DNA from: Lepturacanthus savala
Taxonomy: Eukaryota; Chordata; Actinopteri; Scombriformes; Trichiuridae
Length of the DNA: 64,000 bases
Assembly: GCA_030544235.1 (NCBI GenBank)
Contig: CM060472.1
Location: forward strand, 23,438,224 to 23,502,223
Reading direction: 5' to 3'
The notes under the pieces are model-generated. The model saw nothing but the letters and a program-made list of their open reading frames with translations, made no database searches and had not been told where the DNA came from. Numbering within the stretch: position 1 is the stretch's first letter; each line of letters starts with the position of its first letter. Made by a program: the position numbers and the translations under genes. This document shows positions 1-12,047 of this stretch, piece after piece.

Positions 1-110
1 AATGTCCTTCTGGAGGTTTCTCCCATCTCCACACAGGCTCTTTGGACCTCAGCCAGAGTTACCATCTGGTTCTTGGTCACCTCTCTTACCAAGGCCAGCT
101 CAAGGAAGTT
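1..110. repeat. Possible interspersed repeat fragment at window edge
   Basis: The first ~110 bases (words such as ctcagccagagttaccatctgg and ttcttggtcacctctcttacc) resemble a dispersed repeat I have seen in many fish genomes. The copy is cut by the window edge. There is no intact reading frame and the family is not assigned; this is recognition from memory only. Confidence 0.3.
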
Positions 111-2844
111 TTCCAAATTAGAATCCTGGAGGCTACTGATCATGTGACAATTTAACAGCCCTGCCATCACAAATTAATTGTCACCAAAATGAGAAGACCG
201 ACACACGGATTGACAGCTATCAAAAATGACAGGGGTGAGAACTTCAGATATGGTGAAACTTCATTCATAAAAATTCATTAGGAGAAAACTACCAAACTTG
301 AGGCTGATATCTTAAAAAAAAAATGGAAATAATAAAAAATATTGTAATAAAATTTTGAATGACACCTTTATTTGGCAATGTACATGATACGGTGTTGTAG
401 GCGTTTAGTGGAACAACATGTCTGGTGTTGAGGGGCAGACTTGTTTTGCTCGCTCCAACTTTGATGGAAGTTCCCTGTGCACAGATTGCATGTGTGTGTA
501 TGTGTATTCATGGGAGCATTCATTAGCTGCCCTGATTAAATCTCCCAGCCACTACCGCTCATCTCCCCTTCTAAGCTGGGAGTAATCAGCCACCATTGAG
601 TATCTGCAGGCGCGATGCAACGCAACACAACACATAACCTGTCTGTGCCTCTCGCTTCATCTACCTGTCTGTCTGTCCATCTGTCCCCGTCTTTCTGCAT
701 CGACTCATATAAATATTACAATGGTCCTGACCGCATTGAAGTTTTCATGATGTATGTGGAGGCTAGTGTTGAGGTTACATTATACAGGGAACTGCTAAAT
801 CTCCCATTTTGGAAATCAATCTTTCAGAGCCGTTCTTACTGTCGGAACCTGTTCCAACCATTAATTTATCTCTGACAGTGGTGCTGCAGCAGCAGCAGCA
901 GCCTGCTTCACATTCACACACATTCACATGCAGTATAGAAGATTCCCAGTACAAGCACAGTACCCGATACAGCTGCAGTTGTTTTGTTTTGTAAAATGAT
1001 TGGACATAGTGGACATATTGTAAACATGTGCAGGACAAACTGGGTAGGGTTCAATGGAGGACCTCTCACCTTGATTGGGGGTGGATATAATGATGTTATT
1101 GGTTCAAATTGCACAGGGCAAGATGCCAAAAGTTTCATGTTTTAATAGGAAGAAGACCAGAGATGAGATCTCAAAGGATTAAATAAAAAATAATTTCAGC
1201 TGGACTCCCAATATCATGCTCTTTTCTGATTGTGGTTATTATGATTTTATGATTTGATACCCCTAACATGATACATCTCATAGATATTAATTTAACTTCT
1301 TTCTGATTGGATTGAATTTCACTAGAAGACTCAAACTAGTGGCTGTATCAGTGGGGGCAGGTGGGTTTCTCCAGGCAGAGGGAGCTGCTGCATGACATCA
1401 CAGTGTTCAAGGAAGAACAAACGAGCCATGAGACAGCAAAGTTTCAAAATCCAGAATGTGACTTTGTTGTTCCGAGTGTTTGATGCATGGGGCCATTTTT
1501 ATATAACCTCTAGACCTCATCTAGAGTTAAAATAACAAAACAAACTAAATAACAATCACTATTTGCATGATAAGGACCTTTAAGTTGTGAACGGTCGGCC
1601 TATTTACAGTGTATGAATGCAACAGGCCACACTAAATTGCAAGATTAATCATATAGAGTTTGGCTTGATGTTTTCAACATACAACAAAGAGAACCAATGC
1701 ATTAAGAATAAATTATAATTATATCCATATAAACACTTGTGAACAGGAGGGAGTAGTAGACCTTTGTATCGGAGTTTGCTGGTAACCTCAGGTTTGATAC
1801 GAGGAGACAAAGATCTAATAATTTGATTGCAACTCAATTAAAACTGCTTTGATTATTACAGCTGCTATACAGCAAACAGTATAATGAGGTTATCTGATCT
1901 TATTAAAGTCATGACTTGTAACTCGATAGCTGCTTTACCTGCTGTCGTCGTACAAATGCAGCTCAGTGTATTAGCAGTGCAGAAAATATTGGGATTCACA
2001 CACAGCTCAGGTGGATGAACAGTCAGATTACTTCAAATCATTTAAAGGATTTAATCAATTTACTGCAGCCATTTTATCTGCAATCCATCTAAAAGTATGG
2101 AAAGTCTTATAATGTGTGAACACAATTATGTATTTGATGGCAGAATAGCTGGCAACTATTTTCATAACTGCTAAAAATAGCAAATATCAATATATTTCAA
2201 CCTTCTCCGACGTGAGGATTTCATGCTTTTCTCTGTTTTATATCACGGTGAGTTCAGTTCAGGCCCTTATTGTCCCGCAGTAGGAAAGTCATTTTACATC
2301 AAGGCAGCATAAACTACAAAAGCCTGAAAACGTAAACACAATAAAAACACACCAAGACAATAAAACCCTTTGGAAGTGGCAGCCATCCTCATCATTCATT
2401 CAATGAAAACGTGTGTTTAAACAGCAACTTGGTGAAAAAAAACAAAAAAAAAACGCCTCACCACTGAGCAATCAAGAAGCTGTTTCTAATTTATTAGAAT
2501 TAAGACCACGTATTGCACATTATTATTATGGTTATTATTATAACAGTTTGACAAGGAAGGCTTCAATCAGTGATTTACTTGTTGCCTCTATAAATTTTGG
2601 AGTTATAGAAGGTTATTTGGTCAAAACAATACATTTAAAGGGGTCATCTTTAATTGTGAGAAAATGTGAAGGACATTTTTAACTATCCTCTGCCTTTTAA
2701 TCATTGTAATGAGTAGAAAATTAATTAATTAATATTAAATAATCTTTGACATCAGGCCTATTAAGTTCGAGCTCAAGGTGCCTGTATGTCTACAGGAGCT
2801 CACTGAACGCCCTTGAGCCGAATAATACCAGATACTTCAATGCG
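111..2844. other. Non-coding stretch, probably fndc5 intron
   Basis: No exon is recognised here. The sequence is A+T-rich. It holds a short CAG run near 886-902 and a stretch at about 2245-2370 that may be the tail of an old retroelement. The fibronectin type III exons of fndc5 were looked for and not seen, so they should lie to the left of the window. Confidence 0.5.
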
Positions 2845-3141
2845 CGGGGCGACACGGTGGGACAGGGGTTAGCGCTGTTGCCTCACAGCAAGAAGGTCGC
2901 AGGTTCAAGACCTCCTTGGGTTGTGGGTCTGGGACCTTTCTGTGTGGAGTTTGCATGTTCTCCCCATGTGCCCCCAATCCAAAAACATGCTCAGGTTAAT
3001 GTGTGGTATGTGTGGCCCCACGATTGTCTGGCGACCATCTGGGGTGTATCCCTGCCTCTCGCCGTATGCGATGGGATTGGCTCCAGCAGACCCCTGCGAC
3101 CCTAATGAGGAATAAGCAGGTATAGAAAATGACTGACTGAC
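2845..3141 (+). repeat. tRNA-derived SINE (DANA/Mermaid-like)
   Basis: The element opens with the fish SINE head (gacacggtgggacaggggtt, then gcgctgttgcctcacagcaa). It contains a B-box-like GGTTCAAGACC and the body words tttctgtgtggagtttgcat and gttctcccc. It ends with the typical tail (gcgaccctaatgagg, tagaaaatgactgactga). This layout matches tRNA-derived fish SINEs of the DANA/Mermaid group. Orientation is plus. It sits in the presumed fndc5 intron. Confidence 0.75.
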
Positions 3142-3667
3142 TTCCATGTGCCTGACAATAAGTCTTTAGGGCCACCAGGGTGGCTTTACACCCACCCAGC
3201 AATTCCATGTTCTGCTGGTATCTCCAGTGTTCACTCTCTCCACACAGATACATGATGACCTCCATGTCCACGAAGCCCTGACTTTATCTGAATCAGTTTC
3301 TGTCATAGCCCTCACAATGGAATCACGTTATCTGCTCTTACCAAGGAGACCTGTGTGTTCACACTACGAGGGACAAAGCTACAAAAGGTCTTCCAGGATG
3401 TGGTTTTATTCCCACATCAGGACTCATTTGCTCCAAACCAGTCGGTAGGAACACACCGTGTTTGCGTTTAGCTGGAAAACTTCTGTAAAGATCATCCTCC
3501 ATGTGCACTTGAGGATTTAGATTTCCAACGGTGCATAACGGACCAGGATTGGCTCCCAAACTATTTGTGATGATACAGATCGTGCACCTAGGCCCGAATG
3601 AGCCCAGAGAAGCTTCCCCCTTTAGAAGATGAATGCAAAAACAGTCTTAGTATCAAACTCTGCACAC

Positions 3668-4045
3668 ACAGTACAGGCCACAAGTTTGGACACACCTCCT
3701 CATTCAGCTCTGATTGATAAAGCAAGAAATTCCACTAATTAACCCTGATAAGGAACACCTATGAAGTGAAAACCATTTCAGGTAACTACTTCTTGAAGTT
3801 CATCAAGAGAATGACAAGAGTGTGCAAAGCAATAATCAGAGCAAAGGGTGGCTATTTTGAAGAAACTAGAACATAAAACATGTTTTCAGTTATTTCACCT
3901 TTTTTTGTTAAGTACATAACACCATAAACATGTGTTAATTCATAGTGTTGATGCCTTCAGTGAGAATCTACAATGTAAATAGGCATGAAAATAAAGAAAA
4001 CACATTGGATGAGAAGGTGTGTCCAAACTTTTGGCCTGTACTGTA
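3668..4045. mobile_element. Non-autonomous Tc1-type element (MITE), ~378 bp
   Basis: Terminal inverted repeats of about 35 bp bound the element. The left end reads acagtacaggccacaagttt and the right end, reverse-complemented, reads acagtacaggccaaaagttt. Both continue as ggacacacct-ctcat with one mismatch. The interior has no transposase frame. TIRs of this wording are common in teleost genomes in Tc1/mariner-like MITEs; assignment to Tc1 rather than another TIR superfamily is from memory. Confidence 0.75.
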
Positions 4046-4489
4046 TATTATTCTGCACAGTGAAGCACAAAGATCCAACTTTTAGGAACAAGAAGAAAAA
4101 CACATTTTCTAAGTGGAGGGGGAACTTTAACCACACCTTTAGTTTTCATTTGCATAACTGATCATGCTCCAAAAAGAAAAAAAAAATCCTCATTGCATAT
4201 TCATTGGTGTTATTTTGCTATAATAAATTAATTAAATGACTGTATTCACTTTGTTCCGCATATTTTGCATTGGCATTTCATTGGCTGTGGCAATTTAATC
4301 AACTTCAGCAAAAAAAAGTAGAAAAATAGTACTTTTTATATAAATCAAAACCATGTCCCTACCAGCAGTGTGTGGTCATGATTTCTATTGAGAACATTCA
4401 GTGAAAAATGCAAGCACAGATGAATCAGTGACAGTGATGTGTTTCTGCTGTTTTTGCAGTTATCGTAATATTATACCGCATCAAAACAA

Positions 4490-4502
4490 GGGGGGGGGGG
4501 GG
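4490..4502. repeat. Poly-G run (13 G)
   Basis: An uninterrupted run of 13 G residues, followed at 4530-4540 by another short G run. Such tracts are prone to length error and could form G-quadruplex-like structure. It lies about 430 bases before a coding exon of fndc5. Confidence 0.8.
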
Positions 4503-4934
4503 CGCTGGAAGGGGGACACGGTTTGACCGGGGGGGAAAAGGCGTATCACGAGGCCTGATGTTGGCAACTAGGAAAACGAGGATGTATTCCAGACTGTGTT
4601 CAAACCTTTAACCCTCTGATTGGTGTTATACTGCATCTGCCAGAGTCCTGTCAGCGAGAGAAGCGCAGTGAGTGATTGGGTCGGTACCCAACTCTCTTTG
4701 TCTCTGTAGACCTCTGCTCTCACTTAGCTTTAATTACACCGGCCGGAGTGGAAAATTTACACCGGCGAGCCTCTCTGCTCTCCTGTCGCTCCGTTTGATT
4801 CTTTTATCTTTTCCTGCCATTTCCCCCGCAGAGTTCCGAGTGATGGCAATTTCACGTTTACTCTTCCCGGGATAATGAATTGTTGTGGCACTCTGTTGAC
4901 TCTTTGAATGTGTGTGTGTGTGTTTTCTCCCCAG

Positions 4935-7900
4935 ACGAGGTCGGTCAGGCTGCTCAGCTGAGGGCCGGAGAACTCATCATCATTGTAGTGGTGCTCATCA
5001 TGTGGGCAGGTAATATTCTTCTTCAGCATCGCACATTTATCACCACGGACCGTATAGAAATCCACTGTCTTTGGGGCAAATAGGCTCTCTGACTGGTCCT
5101 ATTAAGAGACACACAGACCGGTAATGGTGCCATCTCTCTGTGATGAGTATTTGTGCCCTGTGGTTCTTTTGGGATGATGTAAACCTGGCCCGCATGCATT
5201 TTGGATGAACAGAATGAAATCCAGCTTTCTATTATGTTATACACCTATCCACAGAAATTAACCGGAGCAGGAGACAATCAGCGCTACTACTATGGTTATC
5301 AGTTTGAGTCAAAGAGTCATGATATAAGATATGAGATTTTTTTAAATATCGGAGATTTTTTTTAAATATCGGAGATGTATTCATGAAAGCTGTGATTTAG
5401 GATCTTTGTTGCTAATTTAATAAAATTTAACAAATAGTCCCTTTTAACTTTAGCTGTAACCAATCCTCCTATTAGTCATAATGCACTCACTATACAGCTC
5501 TAGAACAAAATAAGAGACCACTGCAAAATTAACAGTTTTTTTTTTCTGTTTTTACTAGGTATGTGTTTGGGCAAAAGAACATTTCCCCCAAATTCCAAAT
5601 AACGATATTATCGTTTAGAACATTTATTTGCAGAAAATGACAAATGGTCAAAACAACAAAAAAAATACAATGATTTCACACCTCAAAAATCCATTTTAAA
5701 ACAACATAATACTAATGTTGATTTAAGAAGAGTTCAGAAATCAATATTTGCAATTAGGTTGCAATGACCCTTATTTTAATCACAGCGTTCATGCATGCAC
5801 ATGTTGGAATTCAACAGATGCTGGAATGGAATGGCTGAAAAAAATGCAGTGGTCTTATTTTTTTCAAGAGCCGTATGTTTTAGGAATGGTGGATCAAAAT
5901 CCACAAACCTCCTTCATTGCAAGGATTTATTCAAATTTAGACAAAACTGGTGGAAAACCTCAGTCTTTTCAATACAAAATTCCCTCCTTGTGTTTTCCTG
6001 TTGCTGCAGAGGAAGAACAGTGACAAAAATGTGATTTTTGTACTGAAAGACTTTGGAAGTCCTGTACCCATAGAATAAATGATTAGAGCAAGTAAAACCT
6101 GATTCATTGAACATTATTTAACCATATTTGAAAAAAAAAAATGAACCCATCCTTTAATGGGTTACAAACCTAACTACATGTGTTTTTAGATGATAAACTA
6201 TGTAATCTCATATCATCATTAAATATATACACAAGAGAAGCTTCTCAGCTGGATTATGCAAGGATTCTCCTCTTATAATGGCATTTTTAAATAAATAACC
6301 TTGTTCGAATAATATGGAATAGCTCAGACAATAAAAAAGTTAACATGACTGAATGTCTGACTCTCACATTATAATCGAAACCCATTGATATCAATCACAA
6401 TTATTATAATTTGTATTATTTTACTCATCCCTTCCTCCGTTCTCTCAGGCAAAAAAACACCCTATTTTACAAAATACCTTCGTGCCAATATATCTATGGA
6501 AAGAGACAATTTTAAATGTTTCTCCATCACCGCATACAATAAGTATCATTCCATCTGCGAAAAGGTATTTCCCACTGCAAAAATAGTGCAGCTTTGTACA
6601 TCCTTAGCTCAGTTGGGGCTTTGCAGCGCTGTTTGTGACGCTTACAGTTCTAAATATTGCCTAACTAACACGCTTCAAGTGTAATGAGATACAAATGTGG
6701 CCCATATAATGTATGTTGCGTATACAGAAACAACAGGGAGGCATACATCTACCTCACCAATTACCCACGAGAGGAGGAGAGGCTGAGAGAGAGAAGGGAG
6801 GGGTGGGGGAGGGAGGAGGGGGGTTCAAAGAGAGTTAGAGTTGCGTTTGCAATTGAGTCTCAAGATGAAAAATAAGGGCAGGGTGCTGAGAAAAAAAAAA
6901 CAAAAAAACAGTAAGTGTAGGAGGCGAATTGTGTTTTTCAGCTTTAATTGGGCCTGTGGGGCATGCTGGGGGATATTGCAACAGCGAGATATCCCATCTT
7001 GCCATCTGGTATTGCACTGATCGGATAAGCTGAACGCTGACATAAGCAAGAACGCGGAGACCGAAGCCTCATCCAGTCATGCTTACATTAGAATGTCATA
7101 ACACGTGGACCTCTGGTGAGTTATAAGTACCTGCTCGATTAGATAGGAGGGAAACCTTCGCTGTGTCCACCTGAGAGGAGCTACCCTACTCTAATATGTA
7201 ACTCTGGAAAAAAAAAAATAAGAGACCGCTGCATTTTTTCTCATTTTTTTCTCAACATCTCTACATGTATTCCAGCCATTCCATTCCAGCGTTTGTTGAA
7301 TTCCAACTCATTCTGCTTAAAGAGGTACCAGGAGTGGAATAAAGTCACCCAAGAACAATGGTAAAGACTTGTGGAGAGCATGCCAAGACCCATGAAAGCT
7401 GTGATTGAAAATAAGGGTTATTGAAATGAAGTTGAACTTGTTTCTTTGCATTGTTTAAGGTCCGAAAACATTGTATTTTTTTATTTTGATCATTTGTCAT
7501 TTTCTGCAAATAAATGCTCTAAACAATAATATATTTATAAGGAATTTGGGGGAAATGTAGTAGTTTATAGACTCAAAAATGTTCCTTTTGCTCAAACACA
7601 TACATATAAGTAGTAAAATCTGAAAAAGTGATCGTTTTGCAGTGGTCTCTTATTTTTTTCCAGAGTTGTAATCTGTCTTTTACCTGGAAGATAATGGAAA
7701 TTAATTGCACTAAATTTATGGAGTAGAATGTGAAAAAAATGGAAAATACTCAAGTAAAATACAAGTACTTAAGTCCTTGAGTAAATATATTTTGTTTAAT
7801 TTTAGACTTAAGGCAAAATAAGCCTGGAAAAACAGCTTTTTAGGTTTCACTAGCTTATCCGAAGTGTTCGGAGATGTGATGTGTTCTTCCTCCTCCGTCT

Positions 7901-8703
7901 CTGTGCCCGATCCCTCTACACATCTCTCCCGTTCTGCTCGCAGCCATATTCTTGTAATCTTTTGTACCAAAGCGAGGCTTCACACGGCTATCTCATCAAG
8001 TTCATATCTCAGTCTGCACGGTTCTGTATTCACGCACCAGTTTTTTTCTTCTTTTTTTTTCCCATTTGGTTCCCTCGGGTTCATTCGGGTGGCATTATTG
8101 ACGCATCAAAAGACAGCTGGCTGAATTGAAGGCTGTTACCGCGGTAATTGTGTTGCTGTGTATCGACATTTCAAAGTGTATAAGGCTAGTAGCGTTCACA
8201 CATGGATTGGATTACATTCAGGGAGGTGAAAAAAACAAGTTTCAATACTTTTCATAGAGAGTTGATCATAAAAAAAAAATTAAAAAAAAAATCAAGGCTC
8301 AATTGAGGTCAGTGTAATGCAATTTCAAGATACTTCAATAAGTCAGACTCCTTATCTCCATATGTTTCCTAACAATGTCCATTAACTTGCATGTTCTGGG
8401 TTTTAGTTCACATTAGATATGTGATATCTCTGTTTGAAAATATGTGATTTAATCTTATATGGACCAATGAATGAGAGCAAAACCAGCTAAAGGAAAAATA
8501 AAAAAGCAATTTCAACAGCCGTTATATTCTGACAAATAACGACCGTGTCCCCTCGTCTCCCAGGGGTGATCGCCCTGTTTTGTCGTCAGTATGACATCAT
8601 CAAAGACAACGAGCCCAACAACAACAAGGACAAAGCCAAGAACTCCTCAGAGTGCAGTACTCCCGAGCACCCACAGGGGGGGCTACTGCGCAGCAACGTC
8701 TAA
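4935..8703 (+). CDS. fndc5: FNDC5 (irisin precursor), C-terminal two coding exons
   Basis: Partial gene; the 5' exons with signal peptide and fibronectin III domain are outside the window. Exon 4935-5009 (acceptor ccccag, donor GTAATA) encodes DEVGQAAQLRAGE followed by the hydrophobic membrane segment ELIIIVVVLIMWA. Exon 8564-8703 (acceptor cccag) continues GVIALFCRQYDIIKDNE, then PNNNKDKAKN, STPEHPQGGLLRSNV and a TAA stop. The tail matches FNDC5 and not FNDC4, which lacks the STPEH..GGLLRS ending. FNDC5 is a single-pass type I membrane protein; its ectodomain is shed as the hormone irisin in mammals. The juxtamembrane stretch here is several residues shorter than I remember for human FNDC5. 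A teleost could carry two copies (a/b); I cannot tell which this is. The intron of 3.55 kb holds two MITE copies. Confidence 0.9.
5493..5875 (-). mobile_element. Tc1-type MITE, copy A (inverted relative to copy B)
   Basis: Ends read tacagctctagaacaaaata/agagaccactgc on the left and gcagtggtcttattttttt/caagagccgta on the right, forming inverted repeats. Interior words (atttatttgcagaaaatgac; ggaatggaatggctg) reappear reverse-complemented in the copy at 7199-7670. There is no transposase frame. Located in the fndc5 intron. Confidence 0.7.
7199..7670 (+). mobile_element. Tc1-type MITE, copy B
   Basis: Bounded by taactctggaaaa../aataagagaccgctgc and gcagtggtctcttattt/ccagagttgta, an inverted repeat of about 35 bp. 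The interior contains ccagccattccattccagcg and tgtcattttctgcaaataaa, the reverse complement of words in the copy at 5493-5875. Same family, opposite orientation, about 1.3 kb apart in one intron. Confidence 0.7.
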
Positions 8704-9930
8704 GACCAGCCCAGAGTCGCCTTCTGCAATAACCAACTCCTCCAACCTCAGGACAGGTGAGGACAGGAAGTCTAAGTAGTGCTCATGTTATATCATTCCT
8801 CCCTAGAAATCTCTTTTTTTCACCACAGAGGTTTAATTTGATCCTCAAGAGACCTCTTTATAAATTAAGATATCATGGTAGTCTTATACATTAAAATATG
8901 TTTGGATAGCTCACAATATATTATAGTTCGGAACTAGTTTCAGGTGTATGTGACTTTTTTCTTTTTGTTTTTTTTTTAATCTTTCGACCTGTCCACATAA
9001 GGGCGATACTAGGCTTGGGCTGATATCCAAATTGTAATATTGTGATAGTGTCTGTGTAAAATAATAATAATATAATCATTGATGATATAAAATCAGAAAA
9101 ACAATATAATCGTATTGTATTTTATGCTTTATCCGCTCTGCAGCCTTGATTGCAAGTTGTTGCAGACTTGCAGTTTCCTGGGAATTTGTTCCAAATATGT
9201 GGAGCATAAAAACAGTGTTAAAAGTGAAAATAAAAAGTGTTTTATTAGCACACACCAGGGTACACTGTGGAGTAAGCAAAGAAGCAAAGACTTGTTGCAG
9301 GATGGACCGTGCAAACTGTATAAATAAATAAATAAATCTAAAAAATAATTATTAAAAATAAAGGAAAAATAATATTTAGATATTGATATTTGGATATATT
9401 TAAAAATCAGCCAAAGCCTAGGCAATACTCTAGGCTTTGGAGGGTGGTGTCTGCTTTAACGCAAACTGCATCTATTGGCTTGCCCTGTTAATCACAGCGA
9501 ATGGACATGTATTGTTAGAACTATGATCTTCGTGGTGTTGCTTTAGAAAAAAAATGAGAATAGGTTAATGTTATCATACCTTTCTGTGTCTTCTGTATGA
9601 ATGATGCTGACCTTTGACCTTGGTTATATGTAGCTTTAGCCTCAGTCATTTAGGCTTCTATCATGTAGCCATCAAGTGCCTGTAAGTCCCTTTTTTTACA
9701 AGCTTAAAATCTGTCAGCGGCAGCCATCATTTCTGCTGCCAAAACCGATTCTGTTGCCAAGAAATGAGAAGCTGTCTTTTGATTACCTATACGTGAAGTC
9801 GAGAACCCTTCATTTGGGGAAAAAAAGAAGAAAAAAAACGCTGTAAATTTCAAGCGATAAATCTGCCACTGTTATCATTGTAAGCTGCTGTTTTGGCCCT
9901 GGAAACCACGACAGATATAGCAACAGCCAG

Positions 9931-10476
9931 GTTTAAGCCTTTAGGCGCCAGAGGACTTTTTCTAAACGTTCGATTTTGACGTCTTAATTTCAAAAGGCTA
10001 TAACTGAAAAGCGATAAGAGATAGAGACTTTCGGTAAATTAGAGAAATATTAAGGACGGCCCAAAGTTTATGTAGGGATTTAAATTGCCCATCTAATTTG
10101 CATATTATGATGTCACAGGGTGGATTATAGAATATTCATTAGATGTTACATATTTGGCAACAATTACTTTATCTTCATTTTCCCAAAAAGCTGTAATATA
10201 AAACTTTAGGTACAAAAAGGGGGCTTTTATTTTGAAGGAGGTCACATGACCAGGATTTCCATCGACATTTTACATGTGAGCATGTCGCACAACTGAACGT
10301 TGTCTTTTATTTAGAATTCGGGAAAATTTTCATAAAAAGTTAAAAGTGAATTTAATTTTAGATTTGTTGCCATATAGAAACAATATGCAAATACGGAAAA
10401 ATACTAACGCTATTTGACAAAATCTGCCGTTTTATTCAATGCGGCGTCTTGTCGACAGTGGCGCCTAGAGGGTTAA
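9931..10476. mobile_element. TIR-bounded non-autonomous DNA element (~546 bp)
   Basis: The left end reads gtttaagcctttaggcgcca. The right end, reverse-complemented, reads gttaaccctctaggcgcca; the two align with a few mismatches around the shared TAGGCGCCA core. The interior is A+T-rich without an ORF. The paired ends and length suggest a MITE-like element; no superfamily is assigned. Confidence 0.55.
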
Positions 10477-11477
10477 CATAACAAGCACTATTCTTAACTA
10501 TAGAATTGTTTCCAGTCCTTACCATCCTTGAACTGTCCTTTGTGTCTCACCAAGTCCAGTCAATATGTTTCTTTCAGACCCTGAGACCAACAGAAAGCCA
10601 TTCTCAATCTCTCCTTGACACGATGAAGGACTCTTAAAAGGAAAAATCAAAAAGACAAACAATGGACACAAATAGGAGCTTGTGGAACGTTCACCTTCAT
10701 CGTGACCAAACCTGGACCGTAGCGCATTTTTGCGCGGAGCGCTGACATAGACGGCTGAACGCGCTGGAGGGGGAGGGGGGAAGTCGATTCCTCTTGGCGA
10801 AGAACTGCTTTGAATTATTCGTTCTGGTTACCTTTCATCAGCGGCATGGAATCCTGGGAGTGGATCATCAAACATGAATGTCTGAGTGTTGTTCCTTTTT
10901 TTTCCCCAGGTTTGTATCATCGGTCGGAGATGGCAGAATTTTTGTAAGTCGGCTCACAAGAATATAGCTGGTCCTATAGACCCGGTTATCAGTCAGTGCA
11001 CAACAAAACAAGCGGAGCTTTGTTTTAAACCAATGACTTCATCTTTTTTCTATCTCCCCCCAGCTGGCATCCCTTCCTTTCTGACTCGATTACGCTCCTT
11101 TGAGTAGTCGCTCATCTCTCTCCCTGTCGTTCTGTGTTTGTGTCTCTCTAATAAGCACATTGCCGTTCGGTGCTCCTCCTATTGTGATTGTTTGAACCCT
11201 CACAATCCTAATTAAGATGTCATTTTATTATTGGGTCAGTTGATACTGCACACCGAGTCTTGTCTCCTGCCTTCGACTTTCTCTCTCTTTGTCTCCCTTT
11301 CTGTCGTCAGTTAAACGATGCACCTGTTTTTTTTTTTCTCTCTCTCCGCACTCTGCTCTCCTCTCCGAACCCGAACCTGAACGCCCTTGTCAGTCCGGGG
11401 ATAAATTCTGACGCAGGATTTTACAGCGCCCAATATTTTCTTTATATGAGTCAGATGACACTGTCAAGAGTACAGCC

Positions 11478-11614
11478 ATGACTCAGGCGAAGTTCGAGGA
11501 TCTCATCAAAGCGGCGTCTCACTCCTGAATCGCGTGTTCAAAAACAACTTTCGGGTCCGAAAATCCGAGAAGTCAGACGGCCTGAAAAAGATGATGGAGT
11601 TCAGCGAGGTTTAG
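11478..11614 (+). pseudogene. Coding-like fragment with a frame break (unidentified)
   Basis: An ATG at 11478 opens MTQAKFEDLIKAASHS and stops at 11528. An overlapping +2 frame runs on as LLNRVFKNNFRVRKSEK, SDGLKKMMEFSEV and stops with TAG at 11612-11614. Charged, helix-like composition in both frames, with local C+G richer than the flanks, hints at a decayed exon or retrocopy with a one-base shift. I do not recognise the protein. It could also be chance within the fndc5 3'UTR. Confidence 0.25.
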
Positions 11615-12047
11615 TATTCGCCGCTACACATTCAGCACCATATGCTGTCTGCAGAAGGGTGTGCAGGGAATAGGGATATAGTATGGCGGGTATCATTCAT
11701 AATGAAATTTACTGTACTGTATATACAAGGCAAAGTTTGGCTGGGTGTTAGTTAAAAGTGACACGGTATCGGAGGAAAATCAAGACAACCATTAAGATAT
11801 AACAGTGATACATATATAATTCAGGGATTAAGCTCTGGATTCAATTTTAGGATTGACCTTTGCACAAAAGAGTGCTTCAATCTAATCCTATTAAATCATG
11901 GAACCCTATTTCTCTGGTTTCAAGGTAGCAAATTGTATTCACTCGTCAGAACAATGGTTGGGGTCGAACCCTTAATGGTATTCATAGATTTTCCTTTGAG
12001 CAGACTTTTAATATTGATCAATATTGCAATGACTTGCAATAAATAAA

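Larger units (their letters stand above)
8704..12047 (+). other. fndc5: Probable fndc5 3'UTR with an intron (8757-10577)
   Basis: After the fndc5 stop a good donor (GGACAG|GTGAGG) follows at 8756/8757. A strong acceptor (tgtttctttcag|ACCC) precedes 10578. This suggests an intron in the 3'UTR, with the terminal exon starting at 10578. Overlapping AATAAA signals at 12038-12047 are a possible end. The splice junction would lie 53 nt past the stop, on the border of the usual nonsense-mediated-decay rule. Without transcript data the terminal exon and its end are guesses. Inside the intron lies a TIR-bounded element (9931-10476). Confidence 0.4.

Noticed and set aside
1..4934. fndc5 signal-peptide and fibronectin III exons
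   Set aside because: Searched by eye for the conserved FNIII words on the plus strand and not found. They most likely lie left of the window.
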